Part shown: in pieces, positions 1 through 12,700 of the stretch
How positions within the stretch are numbered: the stretch's first letter is position 1
Layout of the letters: each line of letters opens with the position of its first letter
NCBI RefSeq assembly: GCF_036373705.1
Contig: NC_089855.1
Coordinates: 12,543,219 to 12,607,218, forward strand
Direction of reading: 5' to 3'
Source: Amia ocellicauda
Taxonomy: Eukaryota > Chordata > Actinopteri > Amiiformes > Amiidae
Length of the DNA stretch: 64,000 nt
Position numbers and translations under genes: made by a program
The notes under the pieces: model-generated
Databases searched by the model: none
The model's input: only the letters and a program-made list of their open reading frames with translations
What the model was told of the DNA's origin: nothing

Positions 1-66
1 AGAAGAAGAAGAAGAAGAAGAAGAAGAAGAAGAAGAAGAAGAAGAAGAAGAAGAAGAAGAAGAAGG
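1..66. repeat. (AGA)n trinucleotide microsatellite
   Basis: Uninterrupted AGA repeat from the window edge to about 63, followed by G/A-rich sequence to about 90. Its left extent is not visible. Confidence 0.95.
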
Positions 67-204
67 GGTGAGGAGGGGGAGAAGAAGAAGACTTTTAAAT
101 GTATATAAACACGTCCGTTATGCATTTCAGCACCATGGACAGCAAACTACTTGACTAAAATAAATTGCGCTATTTAGTCCTACATTTTGCAATGATGTAC
201 TTGT

Positions 205-222
205 ATAATAATAATAATAATA

Positions 223-274
<52 letters not shown>
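205..274. repeat. (AAT)n microsatellite
   Basis: About 70 bp of AAT/ATA repeat with a single interruption near 226. Confidence 0.93.
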
Positions 275-1149
275 GATGAAGAATGATGAGTTATGAAAAA
301 TCTCAAAATCTACAGATGTCTTCCCAATCTAGTAGATTGAGTAATGAGCATCCTGATCTCTCTTCACCTTGACACTATTGAAGAAAGGTGGGTTTTGAGG
401 TTAGTGTACTTTAAGTCCCATCACGTCTTGCCCACGTTCTCAGCCCTCCCCACAAGTCGCATACCGTAGAGTTAGGTAACCATATTCTGTCGATGACAAT
501 TGAACGTGATATATTAGTCAATACCAACTTTACAATCAGTGCAACATTACTCCTCTGACTGAAGCGAGAACTTCATCAAGCTGAAGGTGTTCTCTTTTGG
601 GCTGTGCTTCAGCTATAGAGTTAGCTTCATGAATGTCACACTTGTGAACACATAGAGTCAAATGAAACTCAAGTCGATGTTTTACCTGGTTAAATATAAA
701 TCTAGTCCTATATGTTTAAGTCGCCCGTAAATGTATGATATATAATAGCGTGATTATATGATTTGTCAGGAACCGGAAGAGCAACAAGTTACATTCAAAC
801 AACCTTTCCTCAGAGGTCACAGATTATTTCTGTATAACATAACGTTTTAAGACCAAAAAAAAACAGTTATCTTCTTCATCGAGCGAGCACTTTTAAAAGT
901 ATATTGTGCCTGTATACGTGAGAATTTAAAATATATTTATTATTTCATATTAAGCATAATCATGATACGTGAATAAGCGTTTGGTGCATTTACGAATTCA
1001 GATTGTAATGATCTTCATCGCATGTGTGTGTGGAGTGAAAACATTGTCTCAATCATAATATAGAATAACCTAGAAAAAACATTTTTGAAGTAGAAGGATT
1101 AAAATAAAGTAAAGTGGACCACAAATTATATTAAATTAAAATATAGATA

Positions 1150-1266
1150 CACACACACACACATACACACACATACACACACGCATATATATGTATATGT
1201 GTGTGTTTGAAAAAAGCAGGTTAAAGCTGTTCATTTAGTCATCCATATTCTGTATGCCTTTGATAG

Positions 1267-1309
<43 letters not shown>
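1150..1309. repeat. CA/CATA tract plus (AT)n microsatellite
   Basis: A CA-rich tract at 1150-1207 mixes CACACA and TATATG units. A pure AT repeat follows at 1269-1309. The two are separated by about 60 bp of unique sequence. Confidence 0.9.
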
Positions 1310-1310
<1 letters not shown>

Positions 1311-2255
1311 GAACATAATCTTATCTTAATGTTGTTACCATTTTAACGTCCATTATGTGTGTACACTAACAGCAGTATAATAATGTGTTGATTAAAAATC
1401 AAATTGTCAATAAAGTATGTTGTTTTGTTGATTTGCTGCTACCTATTATATACTCAATAATATTATCCTCGATAATATTCTATGTTCATCATTACACCAA
1501 AGGTTACTGCAGTACCAATGTGTTTGCATCACAAAACACCTGGAGGAGTTATTGTTATAGTACATCAAGGGCTGATAGAAAAGCCATGAACTGCACTGGC
1601 TGTTGTCGAATATTTTCTAGTGGTTTTAATATACAGACAAAGCCCCCCTACCACCACCACCTTTCTGGACACAGGTGAAACACAGCAGTGACCGATCCTC
1701 TACTGCATCAATTGCAGTTCTACATTCACTGTACTGTGTTACAGGCTGCAATAGATTGAATCTCAAACAAATATAACTGTAGATAACGTTTACAATAACG
1801 TTGTGTTATATGGATGGGTTATGTATTGTACCTTTCATTCTTGCATTGCCAAAATAACCATGTTGAGCCTAGTAAACTAAAAACCCAACCATGATTAATT
1901 AGATGGCATTAACAGTGGGACACATTAATAACAATAACAATAACATTCTGGCCAGTGTAACCATTACACTCATCATGTAGCCACCAGAGGATTCTAAAGG
2001 CACAGCCTAGCCTATATACCAAAAGTTATGCACATTTAGCAGTGAAGCAACTGACACCATTTCCTTTCCCCAAACCCTGCCAGCAACATGCACTGAATCT
2101 CAGCACTGGCATACCAGGGCACAGACTGTGTATCCCAAATACTTTTGTTTACTGCACCGCAATTATCTGCAACTAATAGACATCCGTTGCCATGACGACT
2201 GGAATACCCAACTCCTGGCATGTATAGCGTCTGATGGGGGGGGGGCAAAAGTAAT

Positions 2256-2262
<7 letters not shown>

Positions 2263-2323
<61 letters not shown>
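2263..2323. repeat. (GA)n microsatellite, 18 nt inside the NALF1 exon 1 donor
   Basis: About 61 bp of pure GA on the plus strand, so (CU)n in the NALF1 transcript. It begins about 18 nt after the intron's GT. A computed minus-strand open frame runs through it and gives a run of alternating Ser-Leu. That run is intronic sequence, not NALF1 protein. Confidence 0.95.
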
Positions 2324-2326
<3 letters not shown>

Positions 2327-2343
2327 GGCATGTTCCATCCTAC

Positions 2344-3072
2344 CTTGCAGTCCTCCACGCACGTTTTCACAGAATATCCATCCGATTCAAAGTATTTCTG
2401 AATCATAACCTCAAACTCTTCATATTTCTCCTGAGCATGCTGGTCATACCGTTGGTATGCTTGGATGCATTGGCTGCACCCTGCGATATTACCATCCTTA
2501 ACCACGTCTAGGCTACAATTCAAACTGTCCGGACTTGTGAATCCGTTCAACAAATCCAAAAGAGAATAGGAATTACAAAAGGAAAGATATAAATCGCTTA
2601 AATTCAAAACGGCCGCGTCCGTGCCCTGCTCGACGCCGAGGCTCCTGCACACAGGCTCGGCGTCCTCAAAAGTAAAGCAGTTTTTCGATAAACTATGCGG
2701 GTGACAAGTTTCGAGCCGCCACAGAGGTTTGGTAGAATTCCCTATAAAAATAGCATTTTTCTCTTTGCTGAGGCTGCTGTGTGGTGGATGGGGGTTGGAG
2801 AAAAGTAGATGGTTTGCGGAGGGGAAGTAGTCGCCCATGTCTGTCAAGGCTAACTTGTCCAGCCGCTTGTCTCTGGTCCGTGTCAGTTTCGCCTCGGCGC
2901 AGAACCATAAGTGATCAGAGAGCAGGACGGTGAAGAACAAGAGAGACGCTAAGGACAGTCGCCATTTCTGGGCCCTTTCTGAATCTGTGAAAGGTTTCTC
3001 GTTCTCTCGGGGTGCAAACCAGATTTTTAAGCCGTCATCTTGCTGCCGACACATCCAAGCACCCCTGGTCAT
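2344..3072 (-). CDS. NALF1: NALF1 (FAM155A) first coding exon, partial gene
   Basis: NALF1 is a membrane auxiliary subunit of the NALCN sodium-leak channel complex in neurons. This exon encodes the first 243 residues, phase 0. The start was chosen at 3072 because the protein then begins [10 protein letters not shown], as in vertebrate NALF1; the frame stays open 11 codons further upstream. A hydrophobic segment at about residues 38-58 ([18 protein letters not shown]) is the first membrane segment. A Cys-rich extracellular part follows, with N-glycosylation sequons (NST, NLS, NCS) and the conserved [10 protein letters not shown] stretch. The exon ends after VEDCK at a donor reading CAAG|GTAGGA on the minus strand (GT at 2343-2342). 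The long polyglutamine tract of human NALF1 after the TRxRDK motif is absent. Later exons lie beyond the left edge. NALF1 rather than NALF2 is supported by both the sequence and the LIG4 neighbourhood. Confidence 0.93.
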
Positions 3073-3720
3073 ATTTTGGGAAAGCGCAGCACTGGCCGAC
3101 TCCACCGTGCGGGTTCCTTTGCCACAATATTCATTGACTTGAGGCTTTCCTTGTGTTCATTTCCTCTCAAACGTTGGATTTGACTCAGTCCTGGCTTCAC
3201 TCAGCGATGATCTGCTATTCCCATCCAATTAGTGCATGCAGAAAGATGAAGCCAGGCATTGTCATATAACAGTTATCCATGGCTCTCTTGAGAAAAACCC
3301 AGTTCTCTGTGACAACATGCCTCTCTCTCCTTCCTCCTGACGGTGCTGAGCTCTCTCCCTTTCCGTAGCCCCAGTTTCTGCAAACCTTTGGCTTCAGCCG
3401 CCGATCATGAGGATGCGTATCAAGCCGTGTCTTATTGTTTCAGCCTGGTGATTTTTTCCGTCGTATCTGGCCAGAATGCCTTGGGTCTTGTCTTTTGAGA
3501 GCCACAATCATCTTGGTCCTGTGTTAAGTTGCCGCCATGTTCGTCTTGAAACACTTTTTGGGGGAGCTGGGTCATTTGCGTCATCTCCAGCTCTGAGATC
3601 TCTCCATCCTGGCGCAGTTGCAGGTCTGCTTACCACCGATTGATACATATTGATACACATGAATAATTTCATTAGCATATCCTGGACTTTCTATCCCACA
3701 AGAGACACATCTGGCTTAGG
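3073..3720 (-). promoter_or_regulatory. NALF1: NALF1 5' UTR / promoter-proximal region
   Basis: This is the sequence immediately upstream of the NALF1 start codon. It is less AT-rich than the surroundings and contains scattered CpGs, as expected for a 5' UTR and promoter. No TATA box is evident in a clear position, and the transcription start cannot be fixed from sequence alone. Confidence 0.45.
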
Positions 3721-4718
3721 CAACACGGTACCTGTCACCAGGTATGTTGAAAAGTAGTCCAGCGCTCACATTTGCGCGCAATTGCAGCGGCATTAAATGC
3801 AGATCAGTGACTGTTTTAGTTTTGAAGAACAATTGCACTTACAAAACAGAAAAATAAATGATGTTTATACACGGTCATTAAATCATAAAAGAACGAAAAG
3901 CTAGTAAGATATATATTTGCAAAAAAATAAATAAGTAACTTGGTAACTTTACACGTTGTAGAAAAATAAGACAGTTATTCTGCAATGTCTTTTTAACATT
4001 TTAATGAAAAGCCGGTCGAGTTCAAACTAAAAACTCGGTTCGTCTGTAACATTTCTTTGCACTTAATAGCCTATCAAACAAACAAATTTGGCATTCTTAA
4101 TCGCCGACACTATTTCATATTTTTTTCTGTTCATAGTTTGGCAATTGACGGTAGATAGGAAAATAGTATAACGAAATGCACCAAGAGGAAAAAAGCAGGA
4201 GACATGGCTTAGACTGTTACTGTTCTCTAGTGCCTCTCTCCGATGCATTTTTGTATTTTTTGCTCATTTATTTGTATGCAGCTGACACACTCTGGCTGTG
4301 ACGAGAAAAGCTGTGAATCAAGGCTTTTACATTTCAGACAGGCATCTGGACTGCTACACTGTGCTTTCTTATCTTTAGCACGTTGATAGAAAGCACAAAA
4401 ACGTGATGCGTGTTCATGCATTATTTTATGTGTTTATATTTTTCATATATATATTTACCGACGCAAATATGTAGTCGTATAAAACGACTTTAGTTTTATT
4501 CTCCGAGGACAAGATGCAGCCACATTCTGTAACGATACATGTAAACTATAATGTATTTAAATGTAAATAAGCTTCCATTCTGCCATAATTGCAGTAGCCA
4601 AATAGTTGTTATAGTAATTCATGTTTAGAAAATGGATAATAGAAATAAAACACCCGTGCTGGGTTTACTGTGAGCTGTGTAGATGTTTACCCTTGCAGAC
4701 ATGCTTGATACCTGTCAC
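3721..4718. other. intergenic, no feature recognised
   Basis: AT-rich unique sequence. The open frames at 4063-4248 and 4227-4421 are short, have no motifs and overlap each other. I see no gene here. Confidence 0.5.
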
Positions 4719-5193
4719 AGAAAAATATACTATTGTGATCAGTTTCAGTATGTAGATTAATACTGGCAAATCACACATCCTACTATAGCTTAAATTTATG
4801 ATTTCTAGGTGGGTCGAAGTTTTAATTCGATCCGGTTCTACAAATTATAATGATAGAGTACTAGGCCTGTACCAAATCACAGTATTAACAAGACCAAACA
4901 AAACCACAAACAAACAAAGCCTTGATCTTGAGGTCAATTGCTTTTTTTATTTAGGTGTAAAAAGTGGGTTCACACAACCATTTAAGCCATGGTAGGGTTT
5001 GTGATTTTCCAGTATTAATCTATATACTGAAACTGATCAGAACAGTATATTTTCAGGTCTCAGATCAGGACTTTGTTTGTGGTTTTGTTTGGTTATGTTA
5101 ATGCTATTATTTGGTACAGGCCTAGTACTGTATTATTATAATTTGTAGACCAGGATCGAATTAAAAACTTGACCCACCTAGAAATCATGAATT
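4719..5193. repeat. interleaved inverted-repeat block (A-B-loop-A'-B')
   Basis: Segment A (about 4719-4797) matches the reverse complement of about 4977-5059. Segment B (about 4795-4921) matches the reverse complement of about 5065-5195. Both matches run at roughly 85-90% identity by eye, including GATCAGTTTCAGTAT in A and CTAGGCCTGTACCAAAT in B. The order is A, B, spacer, A', B', so the two pairs cross instead of nesting as in a simple foldback. The start of B (GGTGGGTCGAAGTTTTAAT) resembles one end of the small Harbinger-like elements at 19.53 and 58.80 kb. It is probably a rearranged non-autonomous DNA transposon. Confidence 0.75.
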
Positions 5194-6235
5194 AAAATGA
5201 CAATCGTTGGCTAGCTCTATGCAGACTTCTTGTTTCATGGAGGATTTTTTTCTTTCTATCTAATCCAACCCCTCCATCCAGCATTTTGGTTTTCATTAAT
5301 ATTCAGCTTCCCTTTTCAACATTCTTTAATCTCTCAAGGGATTAGTTCTTTCATCTAAATATGTAAGGTATATTATATGGCTTTCACAGGAACTATTTTT
5401 AACAATGTCGCTGTAGCCAACCACAGTTAAAAAACATTAAATATTGAAACAATTATATTTGTCTGAAGACTAGATTTTACACACATTTGACAATGTTATT
5501 GTTGAAATGTGTACTACTACTGTTGGCTGTGGCTTGAGCCAATCTTTTATCTACACACCAAACTGTTTTGTCCTTCAGGGAGTTTTTGATCTATTCTTGC
5601 TATTCTTGTTAAACACAGTTAACAAGCAGTGGAATTATTTTCCTGTTATGCTTTTTCTTAGGATAATTTACAATTAAGTTAACAGAAACTGAAAAGGTAT
5701 GAGTTTTTCTTCCCCTGTGCTTCCCTGTGCTCCTTTCCAATTCAACGCCCCAAGTCATAAGTACACCTCAATCACACTTTTTGGCAAACTGTCATCCTTT
5801 TATTTTCATTCTTTTTGATGGTGTTTCGATGATATATTCATCCAGCCAGAGTTTTTATTTTCCAATTGTACCTCAGCTAGCAGGTCTGTGCTTTAAGTGC
5901 TAGTGCTGTGCCCTGTGGGTAGGACAAGTTAATGAGATATAAGTTCTGTAACTCCCTGTCCAAACAGATCTGAGCCTCAGGAAGATTGGTTGAGACACTT
6001 GCTTGAGGATAGCTGCTGCCTGTTAGACGTCTGCTGAGAGGTTGTGTAACATAAAAATGCTACAGAGACAGCTGGTCTTTGCTGGTGTGATGAAGGAAAA
6101 ATAAGTCATTTCAAATGGCACTGGCTCTAGTAAATGCCATGCCTGCCTGTTGCACATTTTTACATTAATTTACCACCAAATGGAAACATAAAACCAAGAT
6201 ATTAAAAAGTTACCATTATGCTCATCCAATTGCTC
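5194..6235. other. intergenic, no feature recognised
   Basis: AT-rich sequence without a supported gene, RNA or repeat. Confidence 0.5.
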
Positions 6236-6320
6236 TTATCTATCTATTTATCTATCTATCTATTATTTATTTATTGGCAGATGCCCTTATCCAGAGCAAC
6301 TTATTATCATTATTATTATC
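6236..6320 (+). repeat. (TATC)n with fish interspersed-repeat core
   Basis: A short TATC/TTAT tract is followed by TTGGCAGATGCCCTTATCC and AGAGCAACTTA. This is a motif very common in fish genomes as part of short interspersed repeats. Only this core is recognisable, and the element boundaries are not visible. Confidence 0.55.
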
Positions 6321-6589
6321 ATTGCATTCTGAATGTATTGTGCATTAATATACGTAAATACATGCACAGGAACACAAACATTAGTTATTTACACTCATGA
6401 TGCACACCGAAATCTCATAGGACACATTTACATAAAAATAGAGTACAGTCACTTAACAGGTGGCATTCTAAAAAGAAGCAAATCCAGCCTGCCGTTACCT
6501 TCAAATAGGAATTATGTTCACATCAGATCACCAGCACAACAGATGAAAGTTATCAACCTTTATTATTAACATTCCTTTCATATATATTT

Positions 6590-6850
6590 CTTTCCCCTCT
6601 TCCAACCAGTGCCACCTCTGTTTCACCTCTGATTGCTATGGTAACTGCAATGCATGTAGCCCTGCTGTTTGATGGGATAGACAGACAGAGACGCTCCGAA
6701 GCCATAACCTGCTGGTTGGAAACTGGTTCCGCCTGTGTTTTAATGGTCTGGCAGGAGGAAAATCCCTCCGCATTGCAGTTGGAGTCGCCCAGAGGATGTA
6801 ACCCCATGAATTCTAATTAGTGTGCAAAGCAAACTGATAGCAGGCAGCTT
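6590..6850. promoter_or_regulatory. candidate conserved noncoding element
   Basis: This stretch is less AT-rich than its neighbours. It contains ATTGCTATGGTAAC at about 6634, close to an RFX X-box palindrome, and a homeodomain-type CTAATTAG at about 6813. Two short open frames on opposite strands overlap it and have no protein motifs. The regulatory role is inference only. Confidence 0.2.
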
Positions 6851-7138
6851 TTTGTTACTGCAGGCAGTTCAAGACAGCCTCCTACATGACACATTGTCTT
6901 TGGCATCAGATGTGAGAAAATTAGCACAGCTGTTGCAACAGGCCTAAAGTGGAGGTGATAAAGAGAAATTCAAAGAAACTGCAGAGTTACTAAAGTCTTG
7001 TCATAATTGCAAAGTTGTTGGTGATTTCTACCCTTTTTATTTAATTAAACTTGAAAACTATGAATTTCAGTTTATATTGTTTTGTCTGTGAATCTAAGAG
7101 TCAAAGCATTTTGTATTTTTTTTAGGGTTATGTAAATG

Positions 7139-7144
<6 letters not shown>

Positions 7145-7221
<77 letters not shown>

Positions 7222-7273
7222 TATATGGTATAGTTATAGCTATAGGTCATGAAGAAAGATTGTAAATTTAGGT

Positions 7274-7335
<62 letters not shown>
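7145..7335. repeat. two long (TA)n microsatellites
   Basis: Pure TA tracts at about 7145-7218 and 7276-7335 flank about 57 bp of unique sequence. Confidence 0.95.
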
Positions 7336-7337
<2 letters not shown>

Positions 7338-9690
7338 TCCCTTATTATTATTTATATTCTAGATATGTATTAATTATTCTAGAATTCAAACCAGACCCTG
7401 GATTCATTCTTCAACTTTATCCAGGCATTCTGACTCACAGGGGTTTTAAAAGCTTAAGTATCAGTTGTCACTATCCATGGTAACAGAAGTTGTTACAGGC
7501 CAGTTAGAAATGGCACAGGAGCTGCATTTTGGCTTGTAAATTGTGGAGCAGGTGGTACCTGCTGCAGTCGTTCTCCACAGACTTCACAATGCTCTTGTTT
7601 TGCAATCTTTTCCCTCTGTTGGCCAAGTTGTCCGTGTCTAATATTTTCAATCAACTACCTGGGAATACCATAAGGAAGAGGTCAGCAGATAGAAACTAGC
7701 AGAGTGTCCACCATGCACTCCAGTACACAGAAGCAGCCAGTATAACCCTGGCTGTTGACACCTGAGAGGTGGTAAATCAACAACATATGTGTTTTCTTAT
7801 GCCAATATGCCCTTTTAATTAACAGCCTCGGGGTGTTTGGCGCTGTGTGAGCTGCAATACTGCAGTTTGTTTTACATGTCCTGAACAACACATGAGGTGT
7901 GAGGTGAAGTAACAAAAACCAAAATAAACCTACAGTTTTAGTGTGCAATATGTTCTATTAACTGTTTGTGTTGTTGTTGAATGATTTCTGTTTGTTGAGT
8001 CATACAATACAAGTGCAATTGGATACTAACACATATGCACACTTCCTTACATACATGCAAGCTGCTGCACAGATGAGACCTGTCTCCATGGTACTCTACA
8101 GCAACCCTCACAACTGCAAAGTAACATTGTGTTCCATCTGCCATTATAAAACCATGAGGATGCTGGAGTAGCTTCTTATGGACTGAATTTGAAAAATTAT
8201 GTCTGTAGTCGCCAGTGGGTGGAAGGTGGGAAAGATGCTGTACAGCTTACCAACAATTCACAGGGCATTATCCAGCCCAGGAAGCAGCTTGACTCTAAGC
8301 TCAGGGACCAATCAAAAAGGTTATTGATAGCTTCCCAGTTTGTACTCTTGTCAAATTCTGGATTCAGTTAATAAGCTGCATTCAAAGCCTTGTTGTGTTC
8401 AAGGCTGGCAGCAGCCCTGTTGTGTTGACCCACAATGTTGCAGCCGCGTTGCAGAAGGCAGTGGATTCTCCCTAGATTGTTAGTGAAGTCTGAGAACTGT
8501 TGTCCATACCGCTGAGGACTATCTTAAGAGACCCTTATACTTACCCCATTTAGCAAATCCTTATCAAGTCTTGTGGGTAGAAAGTGTATTCTGCCTCCCT
8601 TTTAAGTGGCCACCTTTTGGGAATAGGTAAAGTCATGCTCTAGAGCTCCACAGGGGTTCCAGTCAGTTAACAATATCAATAGTCTTCAGCTACACAATAG
8701 ACAGTATTTAGGTATTTCCTGGACTAATGCTTACTCAATGCCAACAGTCTCGAGGGACAGGTGAAATTCTCACTAAGAGAGATCACACACTCTGCTCAGC
8801 AATACTTGTTAGTTCTTGATTTGCAGTTGTCATATATCCTCTAATTGATATAGCTTCCATTGTACTCTAGATACACTTCCTTAGTCATATATTGTTTATT
8901 ATATTTTTTACAGTCTGCTTAACAAATAGTTTTATAATCTTATGATAAATATAGAGGAAGAGCTAATCAAATATTTGTACTTAATTCATAATTTGTTGGG
9001 TGTAAAATCTGGAATTGTCTTCAGTCTAATTACTAACAGATTATTTGTTTGTTTTTATGAATTAACTGCAGTGTGAATTTATTTATATAATTATGTATGT
9101 AGTTACTATTTCTATACATTAGAAATATTCTATGACAGTAACATTTGATTCCATACCTTGGACTCAAAAACTGTTAAAAGCAAATATTATTGAACATGAA
9201 ATATTAATTACCAACCACATGATTGTGACATTTCTATGCTAGATGTCTGAAAAGGCTTATACATTTGTTTTATGCAGGTGCATAAATATTATCCTTGCCC
9301 TGTACATTACAAAACAAAATAAAAATAAAAGTCTGCATACACAAAAGCTTGTGTTTTCTTAGGTAGCTCTGTCAGTCATCAGCTGTAGAGTGGTCTTATA
9401 TTAGCAGAAATTATTTAATTTAGGCAAATGTAGCAATCATTCAAGCCAGCACATTCTGAATACAGTCACCTATTTCGTTTCTGATAATCTTGTCTATGCA
9501 CGCTTTTGCCGTAGAATAGATAAAATGAGTGATAACCAGATCATAACAGCTTTGCTGTAATATTTTTTTTTAAACTCCGCCGACCCCAGAGGCACATGCA
9601 GTAGAAATGTGAGTTGCCATTTAAGATTTTGTGATATAAAACTGATTAAACAGAACATGAAAGCAGAAGCTAATATTTGCAGATGGTACT
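7336..9690. other. intergenic, no feature recognised
   Basis: Several open frames of 60-88 codons overlap on both strands (7682-8371). None has a recognisable domain, and together they look like chance. Confidence 0.5.
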
Positions 9691-9693
9691 ATT

Positions 9694-9745
<52 letters not shown>
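9694..9745. repeat. (CA)n(TA)n compound microsatellite
   Basis: About 14 bp of CA repeat runs directly into about 35 bp of TA repeat. Confidence 0.93.
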
Positions 9746-9749
<4 letters not shown>

Positions 9750-12700
9750 CTACCCTTATTTACAATAAAATGCATTATATCTTGAGCAGTATCACATTCA
9801 TTCACATTCACATATCACTCCTGTTTAGATTCATAATTTTATTCAAATAATTTGAAAAGACAGTTTAAAATGTTTAAAACCGATGAAGAAATGACATATA
9901 AATATTTTCTCTTTAATAGATATGCCAGTCACACCGTATTCAATTAAGAAATTATGCATTGGGGAAGAATAGGGATTAAGTGAAAGGGAAATAGAGGACA
10001 AATGATAGTATGTGTATACATGGTGATAGTTAGCTGGAATCTTTACAGTTTTGTTTAGGCTGCACTATTCTTCAACAAACTTTGAAAACATATGATTGAT
10101 AAATATTCATAGTTCAATTAACAACTATGTGAACCACCCTCTCTCTCTCTCCACACTCCACTCTCTCTAATTCTTCACAGAAGTGTCAACATTTAAGCAT
10201 TATGTATAATACAATACAATTATTTCACAGCCATATTGCTTGGGTGTGACATTTACAGATTCAAGAAGTAATAAAGTTTTATGTCAGTAAAACAATATTA
10301 GTTGACTGTACCCTTAAAAAAACACAAAACAATTTACCCTGTAAACAATAACAAAAGTGTTGCTGTGATATTAGTTTGAGGTGATAATGTCTACATATGC
10401 AGACAATCATGTAAAGCCAGGGAGATAACTTTTGTATTTTACACATTCATTTCCTTTATTTGAAACCATAACCTACTGCAAATGAAAGGTGCATAATTCT
10501 AGAAATATCATACTAAATACAAGTGAAGTTATAAACAAGTGAATACACTGTTTTACTTGAGTTGCTGCTATTGAGCTCAGCAGTGCAGTAGTGATATTAG
10601 CACACCTGTGAAGAATAAGACTGGCAAAAACTAACATATATATACATATACACTGGCATGTTTTATTTGTGTTATTTCCTATGTAAGTATTTATATATTT
10701 TGCTTCAAATATAATTTTCAGAAACAGTTCTCAGTTACTGTAGCTCAGACAACCTGCTCATTGTCTTTGGTCAAGCTGTTTATTTAGTATCTTATACATC
10801 ATTCCTTTGTCCATGACCTTCAGACTCCTTGTTTGTCGTTCTTATGCAAATAACCACCATTCAGCTTAGCATTTCCATCCTCTTTCAAACAGCTAGATGT
10901 TTTTTTTCCCTTCTAGTTACCGTGAACAGATGCTACACAGCAACCTGTGCACCTGACATTATATTGCCATCTCATTTCTGAAACTTTATCTGCAGGGGGT
11001 GGAACCCTGCTGACGGAAGCTGTCAGGCTAACACGGGGAAGCGCTGGAGTTTTCTAGACCGTGATGAATGCCTCGGGCTGTCACAACATTAGTCTGTAAT
11101 CTACAATTTCACAGTTAGAAACGTACATTTTTCCCTCTTGTTTTGACACAACGGAAAATTCACAGTGATGGTACTTTATTGTCTGAAAGATGTTATCACA
11201 TACCTGGTGTTACTCAATTTAACAAGTTGGGATTGATGTAACATGGACAGAAAGCCATAAGGTCACACATGTAAAGCATCTACTTGTTACACTATCATTA
11301 TGCACAACTCTGCAACTCTTTTACACAAAGAGCAACAAAAGACAAAATAAATGTACTGTGCTGTATGCTATTATCTGACTACACAACTACACAAATTGTT
11401 TGATACAATTTCTCAGTTAAAACAACAAACACACAGTCCTCAGTAACATGCATTGGGGAAACCATAATATGAACATTTCACAAAAGCAGTCTGTCAGCAG
11501 TCCCTTAAACTCCTGCTCATCCACTTTGATCTTTTCACTGACATTGGTCAGACTTGGATTTCTACACCCACACAAAAACCATGAGGATATCTTGACTTGC
11601 TTGAACTGTCCAAAATGGTTCACAGACATTTTATTACCCAAGGAACACCTCTTTCAGCATGCATCAATGGTGCTGTACTCCCCCTTTGTAAAATAAATAA
11701 ATAAATGCATACATAAATAAAGTATTTTGTTTGTGTGGCAATCAGTAATGAACACATTTAAAACATTAATCTTAAAAACCAGCATGCAAAAATAATTAAA
11801 ATTAAGTGATTTAAGAAAACATCATGTACTCGAGAGTGTGTTTGGAAGTAAAATGAGATACAGTTAATCCTTAAATAACCTTACAAAAGTAGGATCAATG
11901 CTAGAAAGTTGTCTGTTCATTTTCAGAGGTAAAAATTGAAACCTACATGCTGAGAGAAGTTTTCCTGAAATGTACAACTTTTTGTGTTAGCATGTGGAGT
12001 ACATTATGGATTTGTTACTTTCTCTTGGATATACAATCATACTGGTACATGAAAACAGATATATTCTGTAAAATTAGTATAAAGTTTACTTTGAATTGCC
12101 ATTCATATTAAGGTGATCAATGCAAAGAGAATAAATAACATGGGGAAATGAAGGAGGTGCAGGAGAATTGTTAATTTTTCAAATATATTTCACGTATCTA
12201 GAATATGTTTTATATATTACTTGGAAATCTTTTTTTGTATGCCCTCAATGGTACTGTGCTTTTTTTTTTAACCAACTTAAAGTCAGCCCCTTGATAATCA
12301 TTAATGGTCTAATTCCAACACAGACCGACGAGCTTTGTTGTCACACAGCACATCCTTATTGTAAATACCAGCAGGCTGTGAGCTCCTCACCCATATCAAG
12401 CCATAACACTGTGAGATTTTCCCTCTGCATTTTGGATCTCTGCCCAGATTACACGTGTGTTCTTGACTTCCAGGAAATGGCTTGCCTTTTGAACCAACAC
12501 ATCAAAGTATGTTTTAAGCAAGAAAAAGATCAGTCTCTTGGCCTGGGGGGGGCAGGGCTGGGTAGCACAAATGCAAAATGTGTTAATTGAAAAAAAAAAA
12601 TGAAAAAGATTACATGTAAATTACAAAGGCCTGCAGATATTACCAATAACTTCACCAGCTCACATATAAAAAATACTGTTTGAAATAATGATAAAATGAA

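Larger units (their letters stand above)
1..2343 (-). other. NALF1: NALF1 intron 1 (partial, runs off left edge)
   Basis: This lies downstream of the NALF1 exon 1 donor on the minus strand and holds no coding exon I can support. It contains several simple repeats: AGA at the left edge, AAT at about 205-274, a CA/CATA tract at 1150-1207, AT at 1269-1309, and a GA tract directly beside the donor. In mammals this intron is extremely long, so finding no second exon here is expected. Open frames at 1385-1678 and 2128-2511 have no recognisable motifs, and the second is partly GA repeat. Confidence 0.7.

Noticed and set aside
205..274. Regular short repeats as a CRISPR-like array
   Set aside because: These and similar tracts are 2-3 bp microsatellites without spacers, in a vertebrate genome.
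2173..2343. C-terminal extension of the NALF1 frame with Ser-Leu repeats
   Set aside because: It lies beyond a good splice donor and is translated CU microsatellite; known NALF1 continues with a different sequence after the VEDCK-type motif.
2128..2511. 127-codon plus-strand frame with Arg-Glu repeats
   Set aside because: It is the opposite strand of NALF1 exon 1 plus the GA microsatellite.
3073..3105. 11-residue N-terminal extension of NALF1 starting at an upstream Met
   Set aside because: The family begins at MTRGAW; the upstream Met is in frame but has no known counterpart. An alternative start cannot be excluded.
12168..12590. 140-codon open frame
   Set aside because: No domain or family motif; AT-driven composition and a long homopolymer near its end.
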